A DNA stretch of 64,000 nt from Cellvibrio sp. UBA7661 (GCA_002483365.1 DLHT01000013.1:1-64000); one strand, 5' to 3'; numbered from the stretch's first letter, positions 17,325 to 27,178 are shown. Numbers and translations are program-made. The notes: generated by a model from the letters alone, not told the origin.

Positions 17325-17552
17325 GTACTGCAATCCGCCTGGGTCATGAAAATGGACACGAAAGGAAAGTGATTATACGTAAGATACTGCCAGTAGATGT
17401 CAGGAGCTGATTTCTATTTGCTTGCAAACAATCAAGCAGGCGTTTTAACACAATGTTTCGTGTGATTTATAGGCCGTTGGGAGTAGTAGTTGGTACACTG
17501 GCGCACTTTTACTGAATTCATCCCTTTTCTGCTGATACTGACGGCGCCCGCC

Positions 17553-18947
17553 ATGCAAGATCCTGTTTCTACATCACCTGTTATGACCACGACTACGCCA
17601 GCTCCGTTTGAGCGAAAAGTCGTGTTATCGCTCGCTGCGCTTTACACCTTCCGGATGTTTGGCCTTTTCATGTTGTTGCCGGTGCTTGCGCTCTATGGCA
17701 CCGAATACGCCCATCACAGCCCGTTCTTGCTCGGCCTTGCACTGGGTGCTTACGGGTTTAGCCAGGCGTTGTTGCAGATTCCATTTGGCGTGCTGTCCGA
17801 CCGTATCGGGCGCAAACCGCTGATTCTCGCAGGCTTGCTGATATTTGTGCTGGGCAGTGTAGTGGCGGCGCTGGCAGAGTCTGTGTACGGCCTGATTATC
17901 GGCCGGTTTTTGCAAGGGGGCGGCGCTATTTCGGCGGTGGTGATGGCGCTTTTAACCGATCTTACTTCCGATGAAAACCGCACCAAAGCCATGGCCACCA
18001 TAGGTGCTTCTATCGGCGTGTCCTTCTCGGTGGCGATGACCGCCGGGCCCTTGCTTGCCGCTTGGGGCGGTGTGGGGGCGATCTTCTGGTTAACCGCGCT
18101 GCTCGGGCTTGTCGGCGTGTATATCCTGCTGAAGTTAGTGCCCGATGTCAGCCATACGCGCAGCTCCGCACGTGAAGCCGTTGCGGTGCCCGGGCTCCTT
18201 GCATCCACACTGAAGCATCCACAATTGTTGCGTTTGAATGTCGGGATTTTTGTACTGCATTTTGTGCTGATGTCGAGCTTTGTGGTGTTGCCGCTGATGT
18301 TGGAAAACCAGCTGCAGATTCCGCGCAATTATCATGGGTTGGTTTACTTCCCGCTGCTTGCGTTCGCGTTTGTATTGATGTTGCCGTTTGTGATCATCGC
18401 TGAAAAACGGCGCAAAATTAAAAGTGTATTCCTGCTTGCGGTTGCGTTGTTGCTTGCGGCTGAATTGGCTTTAACCCAGGTGGGCGATAGTTTTATTGCC
18501 GCGCTGTTGGTGCTGTTTGTATTTTTTATTGCCTTTAATGTGCTGGAGGCTACCCAACCTTCGATGGTAAGCAAAATTGCGCCCGCTGGAGCCAAAGGGA
18601 CAGCGACGGGTATTTACTCGACTTGTCAGGTGCTGGGGGTCTTTAGTGGCGGTGCGTTGGGCGGATGGTTACTGCAAGAGCAGGGAGGGCAAATGGTGTT
18701 CTTGCTCAATGCGATACTGGTGTTGATCTGGCTTGCTGTAGCTTGGTCGATGAAACCACCGCAGTTTCTGGCCAGTGTGCTTATTCCATTGCGCGGGCAG
18801 GATCACCAGGCGCTTGCCGAAAAATTGCGTGCAGTGGATGGCGTAGCGGAAGTGGTGATTGTCGCCTCGGAGAACACCGCTTATCTTAAAGTTGACCAGC
18901 AGCGCGTGAACCGGAAACAGTTAGCTGCCATCGTAGATGACGAATAG
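17553..18947 (+). CDS. MFS transporter, YajR-like
   Basis: A major facilitator permease of the YajR type. About twelve hydrophobic segments span the first 400 residues, with the MFS loop motif GVLSDRIGRKPLI after helix 2. A soluble C-terminal domain of about 70 residues (from LIPLRGQDHQALAEKLRAV) resembles the ferredoxin-like YAM domain. Substrate is unknown. The start is uncertain: ATG at 17553, ATG at 17583 (454 residues, as in E. coli YajR), or TTG at 17490 preceded by GGGAG. Its place between uvrA and ssb matches Pseudomonas. Confidence 0.85.
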   Translation: MQDPVSTSPVMTTTTPAPFERKVVLSLAALYTFRMFGLFMLLPVLALYGTEYAHHSPFLLGLALGAYGFSQALLQIPFGVLSDRIGRKPLILAGLLIFVLGSVVAALAESVYGLIIGRFLQGGGAISAVVMALLTDLTSDENRTKAMATIGASIGVSFSVAMTAGPLLAAWGGVGAIFWLTALLGLVGVYILLKLVPDVSHTRSSAREAVAVPGLLASTLKHPQLLRLNVGIFVLHFVLMSSFVVLPLMLENQLQIPRNYHGLVYFPLLAFAFVLMLPFVIIAEKRRKIKSVFLLAVALLLAAELALTQVGDSFIAALLVLFVFFIAFNVLEATQPSMVSKIAPAGAKGTATGIYSTCQVLGVFSGGALGGWLLQEQGGQMVFLLNAILVLIWLAVAWSMKPPQFLASVLIPLRGQDHQALAEKLRAVDGVAEVVIVASENTAYLKVDQQRVNRKQLAAIVDDE

Positions 18948-18968
18948 CGAAAATGCTAAAGTGCACGG

Positions 18969-18982
18969 CCCCCGTCAGGGGG
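18969..18982 (+). other. Short GC hairpin in the MFS-ssb gap
   Basis: CCCCC and GGGGG flank GTCA, a stable 5-bp hairpin 22 nt after the MFS stop. No T run follows, so it is not a canonical terminator. It may protect the 3' end or weaken read-through into ssb. Confidence 0.4.
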
Positions 18983-19058
18983 TAGTAAACAGAAACTTGA
19001 AAGCCGCTGACGTATAACAACAGAAGGCGGATACCCGGACAACCAAGAGGAATTCAGT

Positions 19059-19625
19059 ATGGCTCGTGGCATCAACAAAGTAATTTTGATCGGCAATATC
19101 GGGCAAGACCCGGAAGTAAAATACATGCCCTCTGGCGGCGCTGTCACCAACGTGAGCGTAGCAACTTCCGAGACCTGGAAGGACAAAAATACCGGCCAAC
19201 CGCAAGAGCGTACTGAGTGGCACCGCGTGGTGTTTTTTAACCGCTTGGGTGAGATTGCCGGCGAATACCTGAAAAAAGGTTCCAAGGTTTACATTGAAGG
19301 CTCATTGCGCACCCGCAAGTGGCAAGCGCAAGACGGCAGTGACCGTTACACCACCGAAATTGTTGCCAGCGAAATGCAAATGTTGGATGGCCGTGGAGAC
19401 AATGCCGGTATGGGCAATAACATGGGCGGTGCTGGTATGGGCGCAGCAGCAATGGCAGGCGGTTTTGATCAGACTCCGCAATACAACAATGCACCCGCGC
19501 AAGGTGGATACAGCCAAGGTGGTGGCGGTTACCAACAAAATCGCGCGCCACAGCAACCATCCCACAATGCGCCACCACAGCAGCCAGCTGGTTTTGATTC
19601 TTTTGATGATGACATTCCGTTCTAG
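19059..19625 (+). CDS. ssb: Single-stranded DNA-binding protein
   Basis: SSB coats single-stranded DNA in replication, recombination and repair. The 188-residue product has the N-terminal OB fold (MARGINKVILIGNIGQDPEV), a Gly/Gln/Asn-rich linker from about residue 115, and the acidic tip DDDIPF that docks SSB partner proteins. AGAGGAA precedes the ATG. Adjacency to uvrA is ancestral in Gammaproteobacteria, although the order differs from E. coli. Confidence 0.97.
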   Translation: MARGINKVILIGNIGQDPEVKYMPSGGAVTNVSVATSETWKDKNTGQPQERTEWHRVVFFNRLGEIAGEYLKKGSKVYIEGSLRTRKWQAQDGSDRYTTEIVASEMQMLDGRGDNAGMGNNMGGAGMGAAAMAGGFDQTPQYNNAPAQGGYSQGGGGYQQNRAPQQPSHNAPPQQPAGFDSFDDDIPF

Positions 19626-19666
19626 ATCCGCGTTTTCCAAACGTTCCCAGAAAAACAAAACCACAA

Positions 19667-19697
19667 ACAAAGCCACCTTCGGGTGGCTTTGTTTTTT
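19667..19697 (+). terminator. Terminator after ssb
   Basis: ACAAAGCCACC (19667-19677) and GGTGGCTTTGT (19682-19692) enclose a TTCG tetraloop, followed by TTTTTT. It ends ssb and faces the convergent HD-GYP gene. Confidence 0.92.
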
Positions 19698-19716
19698 GTC
19701 GCTTGCGATACAGGCG

Positions 19717-20715
19717 TTACGTATCGAGTAGCTGCTCGCGAATGGCAATGATGGTCGGCAGCGCTTTTTTAAAGGCGATCACCAAATCCGGATCAAAATG
19801 TTTGCCGGATTCCTGTTCGATGTAAGCGCTCGCCTGTTCGATTGTCCAGGCTGCTTTGTAAGGGCGCACACTGGTTAATGCATCGAATACATCTGCAAGC
19901 GCAACGACGCGCGCTTCAATTGGAATGGCTTCGCCGTTGAGCCCATCGGGATAGCCGGAGCCATCCCATTTTTCATGATGGTGCAGCGCAATAATGCGGG
20001 CGATTTTTAATAAATTGGAATGGTCGTCGCCAATAATTGTCGCGCCGATGCGCGTGTGGGTTTTCATGATTTCCCATTCATCTGGCGTGAGTTTTCCCGG
20101 CTTTTGCAGAATAAAATCAGGGATGCCAATTTTGCCGATGTCGTGCATCGGCGCTGCATTTAATAATTCGTCGGCATCAGTTTTATTCATGCCTGCCGCG
20201 AGTGCGATTTCTTTGGCGTAGTGGCTCATGCGGATAACATGCAAGCCGGTTTCGTTGTCTTTGTATTCTGCGGCGCGCCCGAGCCGATGGATCACTTGCA
20301 AGCGCGTCTCGCGCAGGGAATCAACACTGACTAATGACAGTTGTGCTTTCACGCGCGCGAGTACAATCGGCGGGCTGACGGGTTTGGTAATGTAATCCAC
20401 GCAGCCAACGCTAAAGCCTTCTGTTTCATCGCGGGTTTCTGCAAGCGCGGTAACAAAAATAACCGGTATGTGTTGTGTTGCAGAATTTTCTTTCAGCCGT
20501 TTGCAGGTTTCCAAACCGGTTATGCCGGGCATCATGATGTCGAGCAAAATTAAATGCGGCTGTTCATTTTCTGCAAGGCTCAATGCTTTTTCGCCGTCGC
20601 GTGCAAACAACAAGCGATAGTCGTGTTGCAAGATTTGTTTGAGTACTTGCAGGTTGACGGGTTCATCGTCTACCAACAGTAATTTAGGGCGCGAGTCACG
20701 CACTTCGATGGCCAT
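19717..20715 (-). CDS. Response regulator with HD-GYP cyclic-di-GMP phosphodiesterase domain
   Basis: A two-domain regulator of the RpfG type, 332 residues. The receiver domain (about 10-125) has acidic Asp16/Asp17, phosphoacceptor Asp59 in LILLDIMMPG and Lys111. The HD-GYP domain follows, with the metal-binding pair His191-Asp192 in HDIGKIGIPD and the signature HHEKWDGSGYPDG (246-258). Known members hydrolyse cyclic-di-GMP to GMP; all key residues are visible, so activity is likely. The ATG directly abuts the stop of the upstream kinase gene, so the kinase is its probable partner. Confidence 0.92.
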   Translation of the reverse strand: MAIEVRDSRPKLLLVDDEPVNLQVLKQILQHDYRLLFARDGEKALSLAENEQPHLILLDIMMPGITGLETCKRLKENSATQHIPVIFVTALAETRDETEGFSVGCVDYITKPVSPPIVLARVKAQLSLVSVDSLRETRLQVIHRLGRAAEYKDNETGLHVIRMSHYAKEIALAAGMNKTDADELLNAAPMHDIGKIGIPDFILQKPGKLTPDEWEIMKTHTRIGATIIGDDHSNLLKIARIIALHHHEKWDGSGYPDGLNGEAIPIEARVVALADVFDALTSVRPYKAAWTIEQASAYIEQESGKHFDPDLVIAFKKALPTIIAIREQLLDT

Positions 20716-23649
20716 TTATACCTCGTGATCGGTAGCGCTGTTGTTTATCCAGTTCTGCAGGATGGCAATGGCTGCATCAAAATCAAATTGATCCAAGGCT
20801 TCATCCAGCGGTGTTAGTAATGCGGCCGGGCAGGTTTGGGAAATTTTGCGATAGGCTTCATCATCAAGCGTGCCATGTTGGTAAGCAGCTAATAATGTTT
20901 CCAATAGTGCACGGTCACAGGATGCTGTTTTATGTTGATGATCGGAAGCGGGCAGTTCTATTTTTTCCAGCGCGGTTGCAATGGTGTTGAAGGCAGCTCT
21001 CAGCTCATCCAGCAATCGTGAATTGAATGATTTTTCCTGCTCAAGTTGTTGTGCGATGCCGGTTAATTCTTGCAAACCTAAATTCGCTGCCGCCCCTTTT
21101 ATACGATGCGCCTCGCGCGAAATGGCGTTGATATTATGTGATGTTTCCGTTTCAGCAAGGTGACCAAGCTGCATAAAAAACGCATCGGGTTTGGTGTGAT
21201 CTGCACAGAAGCGTTGGATTGCCTTGGTGAGCAGTGCATGATCGCCCCAGCGCTGTAATGCGCCATCCCAATCAATAACCTGCACGGCGTTTTCCTGGCC
21301 GGATGAAGGTGCGGGTGCAGATTGTTTTATGCCAAGGCAGCGCGCTATTTCGCGATAAAGCTCGGGTAAAACGATAGGTTTTGAGGCAAAGCCATTCATG
21401 CCGGCGGCCTCCGCATCTTTCCGGTCTTGCGCTAATACGCTGGCGGTGAGTGCAATGATCGGCGTGCTTTTGGCGCTTTGTGTTTGCTCCCATTGCCGAA
21501 TCATCCGGCAGGCTTGCAAGCCATCAACTTCCGGCATTTGAATATCCATAAGCACAATATCAAACGTTTGCTTTTTAAATTGCGAAAATGCTTCGTTACC
21601 ATTGTTTGCTGTCACTGTGCGATGGCCGTTGCGCGTCAGCATCAATTGAAGTACTTCAATATTTTGTGGCACGTCGTCGGCAATCAAAATATTGAGAACC
21701 GGTAAGGTAACGGGCTCTGCGGAAATGATTTTTTTCACTGCATGTGCTGCAGGCAAAGGAATTGAAATTTGAAAGCAGCTGCCTTTGTCTAATTCACTGG
21801 TGACCGAAATAGTGCCGCCCATTAATCCGGTCAGTTGCCGTGCGATGGTAGTGCCCAAACCGGTTCCGCCAAAGCGGCGCGCCATGGATGCATCGGCTTG
21901 AGTGAAGGGTGTAAAAATATGTTCGATACGGTCAGCGGCAATGCCGATACCTGTGTCGATTATTTTGATAATAACCTGATCGTTTTGTTCGCTGATATCG
22001 AGCGTGACGCTGCCATGCTCGGTAAATTTAATCGCATTGCCAATTAAATTAATGAGCACCTGACGCAAACGCATTTCATCGCCCAGCACCAGATCGCGCA
22101 TCTCGCTCTGGATCTGTGTGGTTAATAACAGCGATTTTTTATCGGCTTGAAGATGTAACTCATTGATGATGTCGCGCGCCATATCGCGCAGCGAAAACGG
22201 TTTGATATCCAATTCAAGTGCACCGCGTTCTAACTTCGCGGTATCGAGGATATCGTTCAGCAGCGTTAGCAATGAGCGCGCCGAGCGGCTAACGGTTTGC
22301 AAATGCCGCCGTTGTTCCGCTTCCAGTGGTGAATCCAATAATAATTCGGTGAAGCCGATGATCGCATTCATGGGGGTGCGAATCTCGTGGCTCATGTTGG
22401 CGAGGAACATGCCTTTGGCCGTGGACGCTTGTTCTGCGCGATCTTTGGCGATCATCAAATCCGTTTCCATGGCTTTGGATTCGGCGATGTCGATAATCAC
22501 TCCGTCGATCCATTGCAGTTTTCCCTGCGCGTCATAAACACCGCTGGCTCTTTCCGATACCCAGCGCTCGCTATGGTCGCGGCACACAATGCGGTATTCG
22601 ATGATGTAAGGGGTTTTATTGTTGAGCGCGGGCAACAGCTCTTGTGAAATGCGCTCTGCGTCATCGGGATGGATGATGTCGCCCAAATGCATTTCATGCG
22701 CAAAGAATTTTTCTGCTTCCCATCCACTTAATTTATAGATCGCATCGCTAATAAAAATAACTTCCCAGGGGGCAGTGGCCTGGGTGCGAAACGCAACGCC
22801 GGGAATATTGCTGATCAATGTGCGGTATTGCTGCTCGCGCGAAGACAGTTCGCTTTCGATTTTGAGTGAGTGGCGATAGAGCTGGCGGTAACGCAAGATC
22901 AGGTTGCCAGCAATGACCAGCAAGCCAATCGCGACGGTCATTGCACTAATAATGATGGCGAGAAATGTATGGCTGTTGTCGTCCGAAAAGTTGGTATCGG
23001 GTGTGCCGATAAAACGTGCAGCAGCCATACCGGTGTAGTGCATGGCGGCAATCGCACATCCCATAATGACACCGCTAATCAGGGTGGCTCGCGCTGCATT
23101 GAGTTTGCCGTGGTCGTGCAGGCCAAAACGCACCCAGAGTGCGATCATGGCCATTATCACCGCCACGAAAATAGAGACGATAAACCACAGCGGATCGTAA
23201 CGCAGGGTTGCGTTCAGGTGCATGGCGGCCATACCGCTGTAGTGCATGGCACCAATGCCGGAGCCGACCAACACGCCGCCAATCATCAATTGCTGCCATG
23301 AAATACGGCTGCGCGAGAGCATGTGCAGTGCTACCCAGGAAGCAAACACCGAGGGCAGCATGGAAAGCAGGGTGATAAAGGGTTGGTAGTGCACATGGGT
23401 GCCCATCTCAAACGCCAGCATGCCGATGAAATGCATGGACCAGATGCCGCCGCCCAAGGCCAGCGAGCCGGATACCAGCGCTGTCTGGCGCAGCATGCGC
23501 CCGTGTGCTGCACGTGCCAGCCCTGCAATCTGTAGCCCCATCATGGAGGACACTATGGCGACCAAAACGGAAACCGCTACCAGCCCGGGATTATGGTGTC
23601 CCTCCAGCAGCGTGTATTGGGTGTTGTAATCAATAAAAATATCAAGCAT
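20716..23649 (-). CDS. MHYT-PAS hybrid sensor histidine kinase with receiver and HPt domains
   Basis: A 977-residue membrane phosphorelay kinase. The N-terminal MHYT domain spans about 1-215; its three motifs SMHFIGM (71-77), AMHYSGM (134-140) and AMHYTGM (202-208) are thought to bind metal and sense a diatomic gas or redox state. Then come a PAS domain (about 270-390), HisKA with His421 in SHEIRTPMNAIIGF, an HATPase, a receiver with Asp702 in VLMDIQMPEVDG and an HPt domain with His848 in AHRIKGAAANLG. It shares a transcript with the HD-GYP gene at zero spacing. Confidence 0.92.
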   Translation of the reverse strand: MLDIFIDYNTQYTLLEGHHNPGLVAVSVLVAIVSSMMGLQIAGLARAAHGRMLRQTALVSGSLALGGGIWSMHFIGMLAFEMGTHVHYQPFITLLSMLPSVFASWVALHMLSRSRISWQQLMIGGVLVGSGIGAMHYSGMAAMHLNATLRYDPLWFIVSIFVAVIMAMIALWVRFGLHDHGKLNAARATLISGVIMGCAIAAMHYTGMAAARFIGTPDTNFSDDNSHTFLAIIISAMTVAIGLLVIAGNLILRYRQLYRHSLKIESELSSREQQYRTLISNIPGVAFRTQATAPWEVIFISDAIYKLSGWEAEKFFAHEMHLGDIIHPDDAERISQELLPALNNKTPYIIEYRIVCRDHSERWVSERASGVYDAQGKLQWIDGVIIDIAESKAMETDLMIAKDRAEQASTAKGMFLANMSHEIRTPMNAIIGFTELLLDSPLEAEQRRHLQTVSRSARSLLTLLNDILDTAKLERGALELDIKPFSLRDMARDIINELHLQADKKSLLLTTQIQSEMRDLVLGDEMRLRQVLINLIGNAIKFTEHGSVTLDISEQNDQVIIKIIDTGIGIAADRIEHIFTPFTQADASMARRFGGTGLGTTIARQLTGLMGGTISVTSELDKGSCFQISIPLPAAHAVKKIISAEPVTLPVLNILIADDVPQNIEVLQLMLTRNGHRTVTANNGNEAFSQFKKQTFDIVLMDIQMPEVDGLQACRMIRQWEQTQSAKSTPIIALTASVLAQDRKDAEAAGMNGFASKPIVLPELYREIARCLGIKQSAPAPSSGQENAVQVIDWDGALQRWGDHALLTKAIQRFCADHTKPDAFFMQLGHLAETETSHNINAISREAHRIKGAAANLGLQELTGIAQQLEQEKSFNSRLLDELRAAFNTIATALEKIELPASDHQHKTASCDRALLETLLAAYQHGTLDDEAYRKISQTCPAALLTPLDEALDQFDFDAAIAILQNWINNSATDHEV

Positions 23650-23884
23650 TGGTTGTTTCGTTCGTCGTTATCGATGGTCGTTATGGTTCGCTGTAAAGCG
23701 ATAGGGCGCTCAGGGGCGGGAACGTCGAGGGGTGTACTTCCTTTACAGTCTGGCTTTGTTTACTGAAAATGCCACTCGATCAAGCGGGATTTTAGGCCTA
23801 TCTGCCTGTTTTGGGCTGCTATGCTGCAATCTGCTCCAGCGACACTAACGATCATCATAATAAATACCCACGAGGTGAGACTTC

Positions 23885-24820
23885 ATGTTCAAAAAACCAA
23901 CGGCGCTACTCCGTCTTTCCCCTGCCAATAGTCTGCGCGCAACGGCGTTGTGCCTGTTGTGCTTATTGTGCAGTTTGTCTTTTGCGGTAAATGCAGAAGC
24001 GGCATCCGGCTCTTCGGTAGATTCAGCAGTGACCCGTGTTGCATTGTGGAACGGCAATAAAACCCAATCGCGCCAGACCTATGAGCGCGAGGTGCTGGAA
24101 GCGGCGCTCATCGCCACTGAAAAAACTCTGGGCGCGTGGACGCTCAAGGAAGACCTGACGGATTACCCGCTCGCTGCTGATGAAGCCAGCGTTTTCCGCG
24201 AAAAAGGGTTTGATATTTTTGGCACTGTCGCAGGCAATACCAAACTGGCGAATGAAAAGAAAATCCTGATTCCATTGCCGCTAATGAAAGGATTGTTGGG
24301 CTATCGCATCTTGATTATCCGCTCGGCAGATAAAGCAAAATTTGCCGCGATCAACACCGCGCAGCAGCTGCAACAATTGCGCATGGGCATTCCATCAACC
24401 TGGGCCGATGCCGAACTGTTTCGCCAAAACGGTTACAAGGTAGAAGAGAAAGGCAGCTTTGATGATTTATTCACGCGCCTTGAAAACAATGAGTTTGATT
24501 ACGTCACCTTCGGTGCCAATGAGGTCACCGGCGTATTCAATGAGCGCGCGGCTAAATCGGGCAAGCTGATGGTGGATTCATCCCTGCTGGTGTATTACCC
24601 ATTCCCGTTGGTGTTTTATGTGAATCCCGACAAGAAAGCACTGGCTGAGCGTGTGACAGCGGGCTTGCAAACGATCAGCAGTAATGGCGAGTTGGATGCA
24701 ATTTTTAACCGCTATTTTGCGGCAGACTTAAAAGCCGTCAACCTGCCTGCACGCACCATGATTAGCCTGAAAAATCCTATCCTTCCGGCTGAAATGGCCG
24801 ATTTCAAACCCGCGTTATAA
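23885..24820 (+). CDS. Periplasmic substrate-binding (family 3-like) protein
   Basis: A 311-residue secreted protein. An N-terminal signal peptide (about 1-39, hydrophobic core LCLLCLLCSLSFAVNAEA) precedes a domain resembling amino-acid-type binding proteins, with segments such as LRMGIPSTWADAELFRQNGY and DYVTFGANEVTGVF. No permease or ATPase for uptake is adjacent, so it may be a stand-alone sensor or binding protein. Ligand is unknown. Confidence 0.75.
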   Translation: MFKKPTALLRLSPANSLRATALCLLCLLCSLSFAVNAEAASGSSVDSAVTRVALWNGNKTQSRQTYEREVLEAALIATEKTLGAWTLKEDLTDYPLAADEASVFREKGFDIFGTVAGNTKLANEKKILIPLPLMKGLLGYRILIIRSADKAKFAAINTAQQLQQLRMGIPSTWADAELFRQNGYKVEEKGSFDDLFTRLENNEFDYVTFGANEVTGVFNERAAKSGKLMVDSSLLVYYPFPLVFYVNPDKKALAERVTAGLQTISSNGELDAIFNRYFAADLKAVNLPARTMISLKNPILPAEMADFKPAL

Positions 24821-24827
24821 TTTTTTC

Positions 24828-24849
24828 GCCGGTGATAAATGTCACCGGC
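24828..24849 (+). other. Inverted repeat after the binding-protein gene
   Basis: GCCGGTGA and TCACCGGC pair around TAAATG, 7 nt after the stop. A T run lies before rather than after the stem, so this is not a standard terminator on either strand; it may be an mRNA 3' stabiliser. Confidence 0.45.
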
Positions 24850-25048
24850 ATCGGATGACAATGGCTACTGTGGTAGCCAATGTCATTCCCGCTATCCTGC
24901 GCACATAACAACAGTGTTGCCAGGGAAATGTCCGGAAGATGAAAACACCGCTAGGTTCTGCTGCCAGACTGAATAATAATGCGCCTCGCATGTTCAGGTT
25001 TTTTTCTGACAATCTAACAACATCTAATAGCAATGGGCAGAGCATACC

Positions 25049-26272
25049 GTGACAAATCAAGACGAACTTTTATCGCAATTGCGCATTAACCGCGAACAGC
25101 AGCCAGACGAAAGCCGCAAGGTGCGTGTGTGGATTGGCATTGCGGCAGTAGTGGGCATTGCAGTGGTGGCATTCAGTCTCTTGAGTGACCCAGCTCCTGT
25201 ACCGGTCAAAATAGAAATGGCGCGCATGGCGGTGCCTGACTCTTCAACGGCAACTGTGTTGGATGCAACGGGCTATGTGGTTGCGCGCCGCATATCAACT
25301 GTGTCATCCAAAGTCACCGGGCGTGTGACAGAGATTTTTATTGAAGAAGGCCAACAAGTTGAAAAAGACCAGGTTGTTGCGCGCTTGGATGATTCCAATA
25401 CAGTAAAAGCCGTGGAGTTGAGCAAAGCTGAATTGCGCTCGGCAAAAACATTGGTGGTAGAAGCCCAGGCGCGTCTGACCGAAGCCAAATTAACGCTGGA
25501 GCGCAATACTGAATTGGCGCGTACCCAGTTGGTCAGTGCGGCTACGCTGGATAAAGCGCGCGCTGATTTTGAATCGCTGCGTGCACAATTAGCCGCGCGC
25601 AATGCCGAGGTGGATGTCAGCGAAAAGCGCTTGGCTTTGCAGCTACAAAATCTGGAAGATTTAACCCTACGTGCGCCTTTTACCGGTGTGGTAATCAGTA
25701 AAGATTCGCAGCCAGGTGAAATGATTTCCCCTATGTCGGCGGGCGGTGGTTTTACCCGTACCGGTATTTGCACATTGGTGGATATGTCGTCGCTTGAAAT
25801 TGAAGTGGATGTCAATGAATCCTACATCCAGCGTGTGCGCGTAGATCAATTTGTGCAAGCGGTGTTGGAGGCTTATCCCGAGTGGAAAATTCCGGCAAAA
25901 GTCATCGCCATTATTCCGGCCGCTGATCGCCAAAAAGCCACCGTCAAGGTGCGCATCGGTTTTCAGGTATCTGATCCGCGCATCCTTCCCGATATGGGGG
26001 TGAAGGTTGCATTTATGAATGCGGAACCGGTTGTGGAAGAAAAACCGAAAGAGCCATTGGGAATCCGCGTGCCGATTACGGCAGTGCGCTCCGAAGGTGA
26101 AGATAAATTTATTTTTGTCGTGAAAGACGGCGTCGCCGAATTGCGCAAAGTGACGATCAATGCCAGCTACGGAACGGATATTTATATCGGCAGTGGCTTG
26201 CGAGCGGGTGAAGATTTTGTCGTGGAAGCGACTCCGGAATTAAAAGACGGCTCACTGGTTGAGTTGCAATAA
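25049..26272 (+). CDS. HlyD/MacA-type periplasmic adaptor protein
   Basis: A membrane-fusion protein linking an inner-membrane transporter to an outer-membrane channel. The 407-residue product has one N-terminal membrane anchor (about 28-47, IGIAAVVGIAVVAFSLL). A lipoyl/barrel-sandwich region (VVARRISTVSSKVTGRV) is split by an alpha-helical hairpin (about 115-205), followed by a beta-barrel domain. It starts with GTG. It stands 157 nt ahead of the ATPase gene, and a MacA role in the same exporter is likely. Confidence 0.85.
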   Translation: MTNQDELLSQLRINREQQPDESRKVRVWIGIAAVVGIAVVAFSLLSDPAPVPVKIEMARMAVPDSSTATVLDATGYVVARRISTVSSKVTGRVTEIFIEEGQQVEKDQVVARLDDSNTVKAVELSKAELRSAKTLVVEAQARLTEAKLTLERNTELARTQLVSAATLDKARADFESLRAQLAARNAEVDVSEKRLALQLQNLEDLTLRAPFTGVVISKDSQPGEMISPMSAGGGFTRTGICTLVDMSSLEIEVDVNESYIQRVRVDQFVQAVLEAYPEWKIPAKVIAIIPAADRQKATVKVRIGFQVSDPRILPDMGVKVAFMNAEPVVEEKPKEPLGIRVPITAVRSEGEDKFIFVVKDGVAELRKVTINASYGTDIYIGSGLRAGEDFVVEATPELKDGSLVELQ

Positions 26273-26291
26273 ATCGCGCGAAGCTACATAG

Positions 26292-26320
26292 AAAAACCTC
26301 GCCACTAAACGGTGGCGAGG
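26292..26320 (-). terminator. Minus-strand terminator-like hairpin between adaptor and ATPase genes
   Basis: CCTCGCCAC (26297-26305) and GTGGCGAGG (26312-26320) form a 9-bp stem. The A run at 26292-26296 becomes a T run only on the minus strand, so it would stop antisense rather than operon transcription. Confidence 0.6.
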
Positions 26321-26429
26321 CGTAAACAATAAAAATAAATATTGAAAATAAAACGCCTCAAATTTGCTGTCCTGATTTTTTACACGTCTATCTTGTCCGT
26401 TAACGCTGGTCTCACATTTTGGAGGATCT

Positions 26430-27176
26430 ATGACTGCGCTCGCATCCACTTCGCCCGTATCAGATGAATTGCTGGTTCAATTAAAAGGAATCGGAAAGAG
26501 TTATAAAAAAGGCAAGGAGCAAGTGAGTGTGCTCGCGGGCCTTAATTTGGATATTCATCGCGGTGATTTTCTCGCGCTTATGGGGCCTTCGGGTTCAGGC
26601 AAGACAACCTTGCTCAATTTGCTTGGTGGTTTGGATAAGCCGACCGCCGGTGAATTAATTATTGGCGGGCAGCGCCTTGATAAAATGTCATCTTCCCAGC
26701 TCACAAAATGGCGCGCGCGCCATGTCGGGTTTATTTTCCAGTTTTATAATTTAATGCCGGTGCTCACCGCTGAAAAAAATGTAGAACTGCCGTTACTGCT
26801 GACCAATTTATCCAGCAAGCAGCGCAAACATCATGTGGCAGCTGCATTGGAATTGGTGGGTTTATCCAATCGTGCCAAACATTATCCCAGTGAATTGTCC
26901 GGCGGGCAGGAGCAGCGTGTAGCGATCGCACGCGCGCTGGTGAGTGATCCGGATTTATTGTTATGCGACGAGCCAACCGGCGATTTGGATCGCGCCACTG
27001 CCGATGAAATTCTTTCGCTGTTGCAAACACTCAATCAGCAACAACAAAAAACCATCATCATGGTGACACACGATCCGCGTGCAGCAGAGCATGCGCGCCA
27101 CACCTGGCATATGGATAAAGGGTCACTGGTCACCAATAGCAGTGCACCCGCAAGCCAAGGTGCAGGAGGGCATTAA
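26430..27176 (+). CDS. ABC transporter ATP-binding protein, MacB/LolD type
   Basis: The nucleotide-binding subunit of an FtsX-type ABC system; it couples ATP hydrolysis to mechanotransmission rather than classical transport. The 248-residue product has Walker A GPSGSGKTTLLNLLGG (about 51-66), signature LSGGQEQRVAIARAL and Walker B LLLCDEPTGDLD. GGAGG sits 4 nt before the ATG. The two permease genes follow with 2-nt gaps. Confidence 0.93.
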   Translation: MTALASTSPVSDELLVQLKGIGKSYKKGKEQVSVLAGLNLDIHRGDFLALMGPSGSGKTTLLNLLGGLDKPTAGELIIGGQRLDKMSSSQLTKWRARHVGFIFQFYNLMPVLTAEKNVELPLLLTNLSSKQRKHHVAAALELVGLSNRAKHYPSELSGGQEQRVAIARALVSDPDLLLCDEPTGDLDRATADEILSLLQTLNQQQQKTIIMVTHDPRAAEHARHTWHMDKGSLVTNSSAPASQGAGGH

Positions 27177-27178
27177 TC

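Noticed and set aside
17325..17552. Possible LexA box in the uvrA/MFS divergent region
   Set aside because: The best candidate, CTGCCAGTAGATGTCAG, has 11 rather than 10 bases between CTG and CAG and lacks the CTGT/ACAG ends, so it does not fit the SOS consensus.
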